Source: Actinophytocola sp036555685 (lineage in GTDB: Bacteria > Actinomycetota > Actinomycetes > Mycobacteriales > Pseudonocardiaceae). From it: DNA of 33,939 nucleotides. The notes under the pieces were generated by a model, which saw nothing but the letters and a program-made list of their open reading frames with translations, ran no database searches and was not told the DNA's origin. The DNA lies in contig NZ_DATBKY010000231.1 in assembly GCF_036555685.1 (NCBI RefSeq), positions 1-33,939 of the forward strand. Reading direction: 5' to 3'. The position numbers and the translations under genes are program-made. This document shows positions 1-7,259 of the stretch, piece by piece; positions within the stretch are counted from its first letter, which is position 1, and every line of letters begins with the position of its first letter.

Positions 1-17
1 CCGGCGCGTCGCGCCGG
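1..17 (-). terminator. GC hairpin after the M23 peptidase gene
   Basis: A perfect palindrome at the window edge has arms CCGGCGCG and CGCGCCGG around one central T. It lies 14 nt beyond the stop codon of the minus-strand peptidase gene. No T-tract follows inside the window, as is common for actinobacterial hairpin terminators. The left side may continue outside the window. Confidence 0.5.
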
Positions 18-31
18 CACTCCGGTTCAGC

Positions 32-880
32 TCATCCGCAGTGCTCGAACGGGCTGGTGTAGCTGTTGGAGCCGACCGAGCCGCCCCACTTGACACACTT
101 GCCGGCCGCCGACTTCTTGACCGGACCGGCGTAGTAGGCGAACGAGCCGGAGTCGGTTGTTCGCGTGCCGCCCTGGACCTCGAGGAACGCCGATGTCGCC
201 GACGCATTCCCGATCGAGGTCGCCTTGATCGTCGCGACGCAGTTAGAGCTGCCGTTGTAGAGCAGGTACGCGGTGCCGGCAGACCCGAGCGCGGCGTGGT
301 CGATCACCTGGAACCCGCTGCCACAGGCCGCCTGCGGGGTGTACGGGTTGTTGGCCTCGCAGGTGTTGTGGCTGGTGTAGCTGCGCGATCCCCAGTAGAG
401 GATTTGCGAGCCGTTGAAGGAGATCTTGACCGCGGTGCTGCCGGAGCGCTCCTCGAAGTGCAGGTGCGGGCCGGTCGATCCGCCCGTGGAACCCACGTTG
501 CCGATGAGCTGGCCGCGGGCGACCTGGTCGCCGACCGCCACCCGCTGCACCGACAGATGTGCGTAGCGGGTCGTGAAGCCGCCGCCGTGGTCGACCTCGA
601 TCCAGCGGCCGTAGCTGGTCGAGCCCTCGTTGGCGACGCGAGACACGCGGCCCGCGGCGGCCGCGGCGACCGGGTCGCCGTCGTCGTTGGTGCGGTTGAG
701 GTCCACGGCGTTGGGCGGGCTGTGGTCGCTGCGGGTCTGCCCCTCCCAGACCTGCCCGCAGGGGAAGGGCATCTGGTACGCGGGCGCGGCGGCGGCCTCC
801 GGAGCCGCGCCGAACACCGCCACGGCGGTCGAGGCGAGCGCCGCGCCGGCTAACGCGGCGATCGCACGGAATCTGCGCAT
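32..880 (-). CDS. Secreted M23 metallopeptidase with SapA-like C-terminal domain
   Basis: A 282-residue secreted protein expected to cut peptidoglycan cross-bridges or stem peptides outside the cell. Residues 1-32 form a signal peptide: an Arg-rich start, an Ala-rich core and an AxA-type end. The LytM/M23 domain covers about 36-155. Zinc ligands are His53 and Asp60 (HSPPNAVD) and His141 (HLHF); His108 (AHL) and His139 are the other catalytic histidines. The tail, about 180-282, has paired cysteines and ends in FEHCG. From memory it resembles Streptomyces spore-associated protein A, which is a recollection and not a search. The ATG at 880 is preceded by GGAGGT. The gene stands alone, divergent from the deaminase gene. 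The M23 assignment is firm; the tail assignment is tentative. Confidence 0.9.
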   Translation of the reverse strand: MRRFRAIAALAGAALASTAVAVFGAAPEAAAAPAYQMPFPCGQVWEGQTRSDHSPPNAVDLNRTNDDGDPVAAAAAGRVSRVANEGSTSYGRWIEVDHGGGFTTRYAHLSVQRVAVGDQVARGQLIGNVGSTGGSTGPHLHFEERSGSTAVKISFNGSQILYWGSRSYTSHNTCEANNPYTPQAACGSGFQVIDHAALGSAGTAYLLYNGSSNCVATIKATSIGNASATSAFLEVQGGTRTTDSGSFAYYAGPVKKSAAGKCVKWGGSVGSNSYTSPFEHCG

Positions 881-1035
881 CTGCTACCTCCACGGAGAAA
901 GCAACGGGACGTGATGATCGGACCACGCCGCGCACATGTCGTGGAAGACCTACCGGCTAGTTCGGCAGTAAACAGATCACCAACCAAATATGGATACCGT
1001 GATGAGTCCACGTGACTGGATCACCCGATCGTGGC

Positions 1036-1066
1036 TTGAAATCCAAAGGGCACGCTCGGGCAATAT
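1036..1066 (+). promoter_or_regulatory. Possible leaderless promoter of the deaminase gene
   Basis: TTGAAA at 1036-1041 and CAATAT at 1061-1066 are separated by 19 bp. Only six bases separate the -10-like hexamer from the GTG at 1073, so transcription would begin at or near the start codon. The long spacer makes this weak on its own. The same geometry recurs at three other genes in the window. Confidence 0.35.
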
Positions 1067-1072
1067 GGTCAT

Positions 1073-2095
1073 GTGTTCGATTTCATCTCCGCCCTCCCCA
1101 AGGCCGAGCTGCACGTCCACCTCGTCGGCTCGGCGTCCGTCGACACGGTTCTCGAGCTCGCCAGGCGCCACCCGGACAAGAAGGTCCCCACTGAGCGGGA
1201 TGCGCTCGTCGCGTTCTACGAGTTCACCGACTTCGCTCATTTCATCGAGGTCTACATCAAGGTCAACACGCTGGTGAACACCGGAGCGGACATCACCGCG
1301 CTGGTCGAGGGCCTCGCCGCGGACCTGGCCCGCAACGCGGTGCGGTACGCCGAGGTCACAGTCACGCCCGTCACGCACCTGACGACGGGCATCGAGCCGG
1401 ACGAGCTCGCCGAGGCGCTGACCGTCGGCCGGACGCGGGCTCGCGAGCGGCACGGCGTCGAGCTGGCGTGGGTGTTCGACATCGCCGGCTCGCTCGGCTA
1501 CGACCACGGCATCGCCACGGTGGAGTGGGTGCTGCGCCATCGTCCAAATGGGACAGTGGCGTTCGGCCTGGGTGGCCACGAGGTCGGCGTGCCGCGGGGG
1601 ATGTACCGGGAGCCGTTCGACATGGCGCGTGCCGGCGGCCTGCACCTCGTGCCGCACGCGGGCGAGACGACGGGCCCGGAGACGATCTGGTCCGCCTTGC
1701 GCGATCTGCATGCCGAACGGATCGGCCACGGCACGAGCGCGGTCGCCGACCCCGAGCTCCTCGCCCATCTGGCCGGTGAGGGCATTCCGGTCGAGGTCTG
1801 CCCCAGCTCCAACATCCGGACCAAGGCGGTGCGCTCGCTCGCCGAGCATCCGTTACCCAAGCTGCTCGACGCGGGCGTCCCCGTCACGCTGGCGACCGAC
1901 GATCCGGGCATGTTCCACACCGACCTCAACAGGGAGTACCTGCTGTGCCACGAACACTTCGGCCTCGGCCGGTCCGAGCTGGCGGATCTGGCGAGGGCAG
2001 GCGTACGCGCGGCGTTCTGCCCGGACGAGCGAAAGGCGGTGCTATTGACCGAGATCGACGCGGCTGAGAACGGCCAGGCCAGCCCCGGGACGTAG
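1073..2095 (+). CDS. Adenosine deaminase family protein (adenosine or aminodeoxyfutalosine deaminase)
   Basis: A 340-residue zinc hydrolase of the adenosine deaminase family, which removes the 6-amino group of adenine nucleosides in the cytoplasm. Visible metal ligands are His14 and His16 (ELHVHLVGS), His195 (HAGE, with catalytic Glu198) and Asp276 (TDDP). His219 lies in the conserved GHG. The length is normal. Residue 18 is Val, where classical adenosine deaminases have Asp or Glu (HxHLDG) that contacts the ribose. From memory, HVH-x-VGSAS is close to Streptomyces enzymes annotated as aminodeoxyfutalosine deaminases of the menaquinone pathway. Substrate is therefore open. The start is GTG at 1073; an ATG at 1071 is out of frame. 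No menaquinone genes are nearby to decide the matter. Confidence 0.88.
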   Translation: MFDFISALPKAELHVHLVGSASVDTVLELARRHPDKKVPTERDALVAFYEFTDFAHFIEVYIKVNTLVNTGADITALVEGLAADLARNAVRYAEVTVTPVTHLTTGIEPDELAEALTVGRTRARERHGVELAWVFDIAGSLGYDHGIATVEWVLRHRPNGTVAFGLGGHEVGVPRGMYREPFDMARAGGLHLVPHAGETTGPETIWSALRDLHAERIGHGTSAVADPELLAHLAGEGIPVEVCPSSNIRTKAVRSLAEHPLPKLLDAGVPVTLATDDPGMFHTDLNREYLLCHEHFGLGRSELADLARAGVRAAFCPDERKAVLLTEIDAAENGQASPGT

Positions 2096-2213
2096 TTGAG
2101 CGGCCGGCGGCATGTCTCAGCGATCGGTGCGACCGTTGCGTCGGTCTGCGGCACCTAACGCCACGTCCGATTTCCGCCAGCCGACCGTCCGCGACCGGAC
2201 GAGCATCGGGGAC

Positions 2214-2834
2214 ATGTTGATCCGGCACCGGGGAGCCGAACCGCGGGTCGACCCGACCGCGTGGGTGGCGCCCAACGCAACGCTGGTCGGCGACGTTCGG
2301 GTGGGTCCGGGCGCGAAGATCCTCTACGGGGCGGTGCTCGACGCGGAGGGCTCGCGGGTCGACGTGGGCGAGAAAGCAATCGTGTCCGAGCACGCGGTGT
2401 TGCGGGCGACAGCGGTCACCGACGCGGACACTGCTGTGTCGGTCGGACATCACGCGTTCGTCGGTCCACATGCGACGGTTCTCGGCGCGACGATCGGGCC
2501 GTGTACGTACCTGGCCGCCCAGGCGACGGTGCTGCATCTGGCCCGCACGGGCGAGGGAGCGTCCGTCGCGGTGGGCGCGCTGGTGCACGCGCGGACCATG
2601 TTGCCGGCCGAGTTCTTCGTGCCCCCGCACAGCACCGCGGTCGGCGACCCGGTGCGGGTGCTGTCCGCCGACCGGGCCGACGAGCTGGCCGACGCCATCC
2701 GGGACACGGCGTTCGCGGACGCCGCGTTCGGTGTCCGTACCGAGTGGACGGACCGGGTCGCCCGCTACCGGCTGGTGGCCGAGGTTCGTGCGGCCGAATA
2801 CGCGGCCCACGCGGACGACACCGTGGTGGGTTGA
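2214..2834 (+). CDS. Gamma-class carbonic anhydrase-like hexapeptide-repeat protein
   Basis: A 206-residue left-handed beta-helix protein. Hexapeptide repeats run from about residue 17 (ATLVGDVRVGPGAKI) to about 135. The pattern GHHAFVGPHATVLGATIG carries the His pair typical of metal-binding gamma carbonic anhydrases and the YrdA/PaaY group, and a further His lies in SEHAVLRAT. The likely role is metal-dependent hydration or a related acyl-thioester reaction in the cytoplasm, but substrate cannot be read from sequence. I chose the ATG at 2214 because homology begins there; an upstream in-frame ATG at 2112 adds 34 residues of low-quality sequence. GGGGA sits too close to the ATG to be a good ribosome site, so the exact start is uncertain. 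Its stop lies one base from the stop of the convergent SDR gene. Confidence 0.8.
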   Translation: MLIRHRGAEPRVDPTAWVAPNATLVGDVRVGPGAKILYGAVLDAEGSRVDVGEKAIVSEHAVLRATAVTDADTAVSVGHHAFVGPHATVLGATIGPCTYLAAQATVLHLARTGEGASVAVGALVHARTMLPAEFFVPPHSTAVGDPVRVLSADRADELADAIRDTAFADAAFGVRTEWTDRVARYRLVAEVRAAEYAAHADDTVVG

Positions 2835-2835
2835 G

Positions 2836-3582
2836 TCAGGCCGGGTCGCGGGCGGCGAGTGCGGTGACAACCTGTTCGGGGCGATCGCGCCTGACGTAGA
2901 GGTCCCAGAACACCGCGGCGATCTCGTCCGGGTCGACGACGGCGAGGCGCAGATCCTCCGCGTCGAAGTCGCCGAACCGTGCGGCGCCGGCCGAGGTCGC
3001 GAGGAGGGCCTCCACTGCGCTGCGCTTGATCAGGCCGCCGATCGGTACCACGCCGACGTACACGCCGTCGCCGGCCACCGCGCCGTTGAGATTGTGCACG
3101 TAGTTGCGCATCGCGGCGAGCGCGATGCCGACGTTGCCGAGCTGCGGCACCGGCTCGAGGGCGCTGGTGCCGGACGCGAACAGCAGCGCGCCGTCGCCGC
3201 GGTCGCGCATGCCGGGGAGCAGCAGCCGGGTCAGCGCGATCGGCGCGAGCAAGAGCAGGTCGAGCTGCGTGGGCAGGCCGTCGGGGTCGACGTCGAGGAC
3301 GCCGACCCGGGGCTGATCGAGGCCGTTGGGGCTGTACACGGCGACGTCGATATGGCCGAAGCGGTTCTCGATCGCCTCGACGGCGGCAGCGAGCTGGGTC
3401 CGGTCGAGCACGTCGGCGACGAACGTGGCCGTCTCGCCGCCGAGCTCGGCGGCCAGCGAGTCGAGGTTCTTCCGGCCCCGTGCGACCAGCGCGATCCGGA
3501 AGCCCTCGGCGGCGAACCGGCGGGCGACGGATAGGCCGAGAGCCGGCCCGGCACCGAAGATGGCAGCGGTCTTCACGATCAC
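2836..3582 (-). CDS. Non-canonical short-chain dehydrogenase (SDR) lacking catalytic Tyr/Lys
   Basis: A 248-residue SDR-fold protein. The N-terminal Rossmann glycine motif is GAGPALG (residues 10-16). VARGRKN follows beta-2, suggesting NADP preference, and YSPNG stands in place of the usual NNAG. The segment that normally holds Tyr-x3-Lys reads LGNVGIALA (148-156) and has neither residue, while Ser137 and Ser140 remain. It may bind dinucleotide without standard SDR chemistry, or use another base. From memory a group of SDRs with the NVGIA motif exists. The start is GTG at 3582, preceded by AGGGGG. It is divergent from the TetR gene at 3664, with two operator-like sites between them, so it is probably that regulator's target. 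Confidence 0.85.
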   Translation of the reverse strand: MIVKTAAIFGAGPALGLSVARRFAAEGFRIALVARGRKNLDSLAAELGGETATFVADVLDRTQLAAAVEAIENRFGHIDVAVYSPNGLDQPRVGVLDVDPDGLPTQLDLLLLAPIALTRLLLPGMRDRGDGALLFASGTSALEPVPQLGNVGIALAAMRNYVHNLNGAVAGDGVYVGVVPIGGLIKRSAVEALLATSAGAARFGDFDAEDLRLAVVDPDEIAAVFWDLYVRRDRPEQVVTALAARDPA

Positions 3583-3588
3583 CCCCCT

Positions 3589-3610
3589 AAGTTGAGAATG
3601 CCCTCAAGTT
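3589..3610 (-). promoter_or_regulatory. Operator copy 1 in the SDR/TetR intergenic region
   Basis: Read on the minus strand this 22-bp site is AACTTGAG-N6-CTCAACTT, with a perfect TTGAG...CTCAA core. It starts six bases upstream of the SDR start codon, where bound repressor would block initiation. A second copy lies at 3628-3649 in the opposite orientation. Confidence 0.65.
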
Positions 3611-3627
3611 CAGCCGACCGTACCATC

Positions 3628-3649
3628 AACTTGAAAGGAGCCTCAACTT
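3628..3649 (+). promoter_or_regulatory. Operator copy 2 in the SDR/TetR intergenic region
   Basis: Read on the plus strand this is AACTTGAA-N6-CTCAACTT, matching copy 1 at 15 of its 16 arm positions. It covers the candidate -35 and most of the spacer of the tetR promoter, which fits autorepression. The site centres are 39 bp apart, close to four helical turns. Confidence 0.65.
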
Positions 3650-3657
3650 ACTAGGAT
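3631..3657 (+). promoter_or_regulatory. Candidate leaderless promoter of the TetR gene
   Basis: TTGAAA at 3631-3636 and TAGGAT at 3652-3657 are 15 bp apart, which is short. The GTG at 3664 follows six bases after the -10-like element, suggesting a leaderless transcript. Operator copy 2 overlaps it. Confidence 0.4.
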
Positions 3658-3663
3658 GACACC

Positions 3664-4308
3664 GTGAAGCCGGACGCCCGACCGCTGCGCCGAGACGCGC
3701 AGCGCAACCGCGACCTCCTCGTGGTCGCGGCGCGGCAGGTGTTCGCCGAACGCGGGCTCGAGGTGCCGCTGGAAGACATCGCGCGCGAGGCGGGCGTCAG
3801 CATCGGCACGTTGTACAACCGGTTCCCCACCCGCGGCGCGCTCGTCGACGCGGCGCTCGCGGGCAAGGTCGCGACGGCGGTCGAGCTGGCCGGGCGGGCC
3901 GCGACGAAGCCGGACCCGTGGGAAGGGTTCGCGTGGTTCCTGGAACGGACGTGCGAGTTGCAGGCCGCCGACCGCGGGTACAACGAGCTCTGCGCGCGCT
4001 CCCTACCCGAGGCCACCGAGATCGAAGCGCTCAAGGCGAAGGGCCACGCGCTGGTCCTGGAGATCGTCGACCGCGCGCAGCGAGCGGGTGCGCTTCGCGC
4101 GGACTTCCGCGACGGCGACTTCGCGTTCGTGCTGTGGAGCGTCGCCCGCACGATCGAGGCAACCGGCCGGCATGCCCCGGACGCCTGGCGCCGCCATCTG
4201 GCGTTCATGCTCGACGGCTTTCGCGCGCCGGCGGCAAGCCCGCTCCCCCGGCGCGCGCTGGCGCCGGACGAGGTCGCCGAGGCGATGCGCAACCTCGGCG
4301 ACCGCTGA
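3664..4308 (+). CDS. TetR family transcriptional repressor
   Basis: A 214-residue regulator. The N-terminal helix-turn-helix covers about 12-60 and is typical of TetR: ARQVFAERG, then EDIAREAGVSIGTLYNRF, then ALVDAAL. The rest is an all-helical ligand and dimer domain whose ligand cannot be read. The start is GTG at 3664. It is divergent from the SDR gene and has a pair of matching 22-bp operators in the 81-bp gap, so it most likely represses both itself and the SDR gene. The downstream peptidase gene begins 35 bp after its stop and could be cotranscribed. Confidence 0.9.
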   Translation: MKPDARPLRRDAQRNRDLLVVAARQVFAERGLEVPLEDIAREAGVSIGTLYNRFPTRGALVDAALAGKVATAVELAGRAATKPDPWEGFAWFLERTCELQAADRGYNELCARSLPEATEIEALKAKGHALVLEIVDRAQRAGALRADFRDGDFAFVLWSVARTIEATGRHAPDAWRRHLAFMLDGFRAPAASPLPRRALAPDEVAEAMRNLGDR

Positions 4309-4343
4309 CGCCGCGAGCGTCGCATCGCAGGCAGACTGGTGCC

Positions 4344-6347
4344 ATGAGTGATGACGACCCGTACCTCTGGCTCGAGGACGTGACGGGTGAGACCGCGCTG
4401 GACTGGGTTCGGCAACGCAACGCCGAGGCCGTCGACGAGCTGACCGGGGTGCCACGGTTCGGCGAGCTGCGGGACGAGATCCGTGAGGTCCTCGACGCGG
4501 ACGACCGGATCCCGTACGTGCGCCGGCGCGGCCGGTACCTCTACAACTTCTGGCAGGACGCCACGAACCCGCGCGGGCTGTGGCGCCGCACGACGCTCGA
4601 GTCCTACCGGACGGCCGACCCCGAGTGGGAGATCGTGATCGACGTCGACGCGCTCGCGAACGCCGAGGAGGAGAACTGGGTCTGGCAGGGCGCGACGGCG
4701 CTGCGGCCGGCCTACCGGCGGGCACTCGTCGAGCTGTCCCGGGGCGGCGCGGACGCGGCCGTGGTGCGCGAGTTCGACCTGGAGACGCTGGAATTCGTCG
4801 AGGACGGGTTCACGCTGCCCGAAGCGAAGAGCCGCGTCGGCTGGATCGACGAGGACCGCGTCTACGTGGGCACCGACTTCGGCGAGGGCTCGCTGACCAA
4901 CTCCGGTTACCCGCGCATCGCCAAGGAATGGCGGCGCGGCACGCCGCTCACCGAGGCGACCCTCGTGTACGAGGGCAAGCCCGAGGACGTGTCGGCCGGG
5001 GCGTACCACGACCCGACCGAGGGGTTCGAGCGCGACTTCGTGTTCCGCAACCTCGACTTCTACCGCACCGAGAAGTACCTGCGAACCCAGTCCGGCCTCG
5101 TGCGGATCGACGTGCCGGACGACGCCGAGACGTCCGCACACCGCGAGTGGCTGCTGATCGGCACGCGTTCGGCGTGGACCGTCGGCGACACGACCTACCC
5201 GCCGGGCGCGCTGCTCGCCGCGCGGTTCGACGACTACCTCGCCGGCGAGCGCCGCCTGGAGGTGCTGTTCGAGCCGGACGAGCACACCTCGCTCGCCTAT
5301 CACGCGTGGACCCGCAACCACCTGATCGTCGCGACGCTGGAGGACGTCAAGAGCCGCTTCGCGGTGCTCACGCCCGGCCCGGACGGCTGGTCGCGCGCCG
5401 CCCTCGACGGCGTGCCCGAGGTGGGCTCGGCCGACATCCTCGACACCGACCCGGACGAGAGCGACGAGTACTTCCTCAACGCCAGCGGCTACACGCAGCC
5501 GGGCACGTTGTACCGGGGAGAGATCGGCCGCGAACCGGAGGTCCTCAAGCGGGCGCCCGCGTTCTTCGACGCCGACGACATCCCCGTGGCACAACACTTC
5601 GCCACCTCCGACGACGGCACGAAGATCCCCTACTTCGTCGTCGGGACCGGCGAGGGACCGACCCTGCTCACCGGGTACGGCGGCTTCGAGGTCTCGCTCA
5701 CCCCGGCCTACAGCGGCACGACCGGCCGCGGCTGGCTCCAGCGCGGCGGCACCTACGTCGTCGCGAACATCCGCGGTGGCGGCGAGTACGGGCCGACGTG
5801 GCACCAGTCGGTCCAGCGCGAGCGGCGGCTGCGTGTCTACGAGGACTTCGCCGCCGTGGCCAAGGACCTCGCCGCGCGCGGCATCACGACGCCGGAGCGG
5901 CTCGGCATCCAGGGCGGGTCGAACGGCGGTCTGCTGATGGGCGTCATGCTCACCCGCTATGCCGAGCTGTTCGGCGCGATCGTGATCCAGGTGCCGCTGC
6001 TGGACATGCGCCGCTACCACAAGCTGCTCGCCGGGGCGTCGTGGATGGCCGAGTACGGCGACCCCGACGACCCGGACGACTGGGCGTTCCTCGCGGAGTA
6101 CTCGCCGTACCAGAACGTCCGCGCCGAGCCGCCGTACCCGCCGACGCTCGTCATCACGTCCACACGGGACGATCGGGTGCACCCGGGGCACGCCCGCAAG
6201 ATGGTGGCGCGCCTGCGCGAGCTCGGCCACGACGTGCGCTACCACGAGAACATCGAGGGCGGCCACGGCGCGGCCGCGGACAACGAGCAGCTCGCGTTCA
6301 AGTGGGCGCTGGTGTTCGAGTTCCTGTGGGAGCGGCTGGGCGACTAG
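4344..6347 (+). CDS. Prolyl oligopeptidase family serine peptidase (S9)
   Basis: A 667-residue cytoplasmic peptidase without a signal sequence. The N-terminal part (about 10-420) is the beta-propeller that restricts access to short peptides. The C-terminal part (about 440-667) is the alpha/beta hydrolase. The nucleophile is Ser526 in GGSNGG, the acid is in RDDRVHPGH (Asp609 or Asp610), and His641 lies in EGGHGA. The oxyanion-side motif NIRGGGEYGP is present. Length fits the S9A family. The ATG at 4344 is chosen because MSDDDPYLWLED is the usual S9A opening; the frame stays open upstream but only as a shadow of the TetR gene. Substrates are unknown. It may share a transcript with the TetR gene. 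Confidence 0.9.
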   Translation: MSDDDPYLWLEDVTGETALDWVRQRNAEAVDELTGVPRFGELRDEIREVLDADDRIPYVRRRGRYLYNFWQDATNPRGLWRRTTLESYRTADPEWEIVIDVDALANAEEENWVWQGATALRPAYRRALVELSRGGADAAVVREFDLETLEFVEDGFTLPEAKSRVGWIDEDRVYVGTDFGEGSLTNSGYPRIAKEWRRGTPLTEATLVYEGKPEDVSAGAYHDPTEGFERDFVFRNLDFYRTEKYLRTQSGLVRIDVPDDAETSAHREWLLIGTRSAWTVGDTTYPPGALLAARFDDYLAGERRLEVLFEPDEHTSLAYHAWTRNHLIVATLEDVKSRFAVLTPGPDGWSRAALDGVPEVGSADILDTDPDESDEYFLNASGYTQPGTLYRGEIGREPEVLKRAPAFFDADDIPVAQHFATSDDGTKIPYFVVGTGEGPTLLTGYGGFEVSLTPAYSGTTGRGWLQRGGTYVVANIRGGGEYGPTWHQSVQRERRLRVYEDFAAVAKDLAARGITTPERLGIQGGSNGGLLMGVMLTRYAELFGAIVIQVPLLDMRRYHKLLAGASWMAEYGDPDDPDDWAFLAEYSPYQNVRAEPPYPPTLVITSTRDDRVHPGHARKMVARLRELGHDVRYHENIEGGHGAAADNEQLAFKWALVFEFLWERLGD

Positions 6348-6349
6348 CC

Positions 6350-6486
6350 GGCCACCCACCAGCTCGAGCTGCGTGCCGCGGAACCGGCGGCACAGCGCCC
6401 GGTCATGCGACACGACGACCAGCTCCCCGACCAGCGTCAGCGACAGGTGGTTGGACGCCTCGTCGAGCAGCAGGTCCACCTGCCCG
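6350..6486 (-). pseudogene. Remnant of an ABC-F ATPase C-terminus
   Basis: Minus-strand translation gives VDLLLDEASNHLSLTLVGEL, then VVVSHDRALCRRFRG and an LELVGGRL end. This is the Walker B / H-loop end of the second nucleotide-binding domain of an ABC-F protein (normally LLLDEPTNHLS ... VVSHDR). Roughly ten residues that usually lie between the two blocks are missing, DEPTN has become DEASN, no signature motif or Walker A precedes it, and the frame runs without its own stop into the antisense of the peptidase gene. It is a small decayed fragment. Confidence 0.75.
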
Positions 6487-6491
6487 GTCAG

Positions 6492-6611
6492 CAGGCGTCG
6501 CCGATCCGCCGGCTGCTGGCGCCCGAGGAGGTGGCGCCCGCGATCGCGTTCCTCCGCTCACCGGCGAACACGGCGGTGACCGGCGAGCCGGTACGGGTCA
6601 GCGGCGGCCCT
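6492..6611 (+). pseudogene. Remnant of a short-chain dehydrogenase C-terminus
   Basis: Plus-strand translation reads SPIRRLLAPEEVAPAIAFL, then RSPANTAVTGEPVRVSGG. This is the standard SDR C-terminal block (PEEVA..IAFL.SP....TG....V.GG). Nothing upstream in frame resembles the rest of an SDR; the preceding bases belong to the ABC-F fragment on the other strand. The two fragments meet at about 6486-6492, so a deletion joined the ends of two lost genes. It lies tail to tail with the TetR gene at 6619. Confidence 0.75.
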
Positions 6612-6618
6612 GTGACGG

Positions 6619-7170
6619 TCACGGCCGGACCAGCGCGACGATCGCGGCGAGCCGCTCCTTCTGCCGGTTCTCGCTCAGCCGGCCGTCACGGGTGAGCGTG
6701 ACCAGGCCGTGCAGGGCGCTCCACACGACCTCGGTGAGGATGGTGGGGTCCGTGCCGCGGGCGTAGCGCGTGACCGTGGCGCGCAGCTCGGCGAACGCCT
6801 CCCGGAGCGAGGCCGGCGGGTCGGATGTGGCGAAGTGCAGGCCGCGGCCGAACATCCCGTCGTAGACCGCCGGGTTCGCGTCGGCGAAGCCCAGGTACGC
6901 CCCGACGACCGCGCGGATCGGGTCGTCCGGCCACTCCGCGCGCGCCCGGGCCAGCTCCTCCGCGAGCTGTGCGAACCCCCGGTCCGCGACGACCGCGATG
7001 ATGGCGTCCTTGCCGGCGAAGTGCGTGTACAGCACGGGCTGGCTGAACTCGATGAGCTCGGCGAGCCTGCGGGTGGTGACCGCGGCCCAGCCCTCGGCCT
7101 CCGCGAGGTCACGGGCGGTCTGCACGATCAGCTCGCGCCGCTGCGCCCGCTCGCGGTCTCGCTTGCCCAC
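6619..7170 (-). CDS. TetR family transcriptional regulator with WHG-type C-terminus
   Basis: A 183-residue regulator. The helix-turn-helix lies at about 10-55 (TTRRLAELIEFSQPVLYTHF, then AGKDAIIAVVA). The C-terminal half contains VVWSALHGLVTLT, the W-x-HG block of the WHG ligand-domain subgroup, whose ligands are diverse. The start is GTG at 7170, with no clear ribosome site and a possible leaderless promoter. No intact neighbouring target remains; the adjacent SDR fragment may be what is left of one. Autoregulation is suggested by two ACCGGT palindromes in the promoter. Confidence 0.88.
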   Translation of the reverse strand: MGKRDRERAQRRELIVQTARDLAEAEGWAAVTTRRLAELIEFSQPVLYTHFAGKDAIIAVVADRGFAQLAEELARARAEWPDDPIRAVVGAYLGFADANPAVYDGMFGRGLHFATSDPPASLREAFAELRATVTRYARGTDPTILTEVVWSALHGLVTLTRDGRLSENRQKERLAAIVALVRP

Positions 7171-7176
7171 CTGTCG

Positions 7177-7206
7177 AAATTAACACCGGTGAGCCAGACC
7201 GGTCAG
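7177..7206 (-). promoter_or_regulatory. Promoter and ACCGGT operator-like sites of the TetR gene
   Basis: On the minus strand CTGACC (7201-7206) and TAATTT (7177-7182) are 18 bp apart, and the GTG start follows six bases after the -10, suggesting a leaderless message. Two 8-bp palindromes, GACCGGTC (7197-7204) and CACCGGTG (7184-7191), sit 13 bp apart over the -35 and spacer. They are a plausible autorepression site. Confidence 0.45.
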
Positions 7207-7259
7207 TCTCAACAGTGGTGTGGGCACCCCGCGGCGTCGAGCTGACCCGGATACGACTA

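Noticed and set aside
2112..2213. Upstream ATG extension of the gamma-carbonic-anhydrase-like gene
   Set aside because: The extra 34 residues look like shadow sequence and the family normally begins near MLIRHRG.
3651..6479. Very long minus-strand open frame opposite the TetR and peptidase genes
   Set aside because: Only its first 46 codons are meaningful (ABC-F remnant). The rest is the antisense shadow of well-supported plus-strand genes with normal motifs and length.
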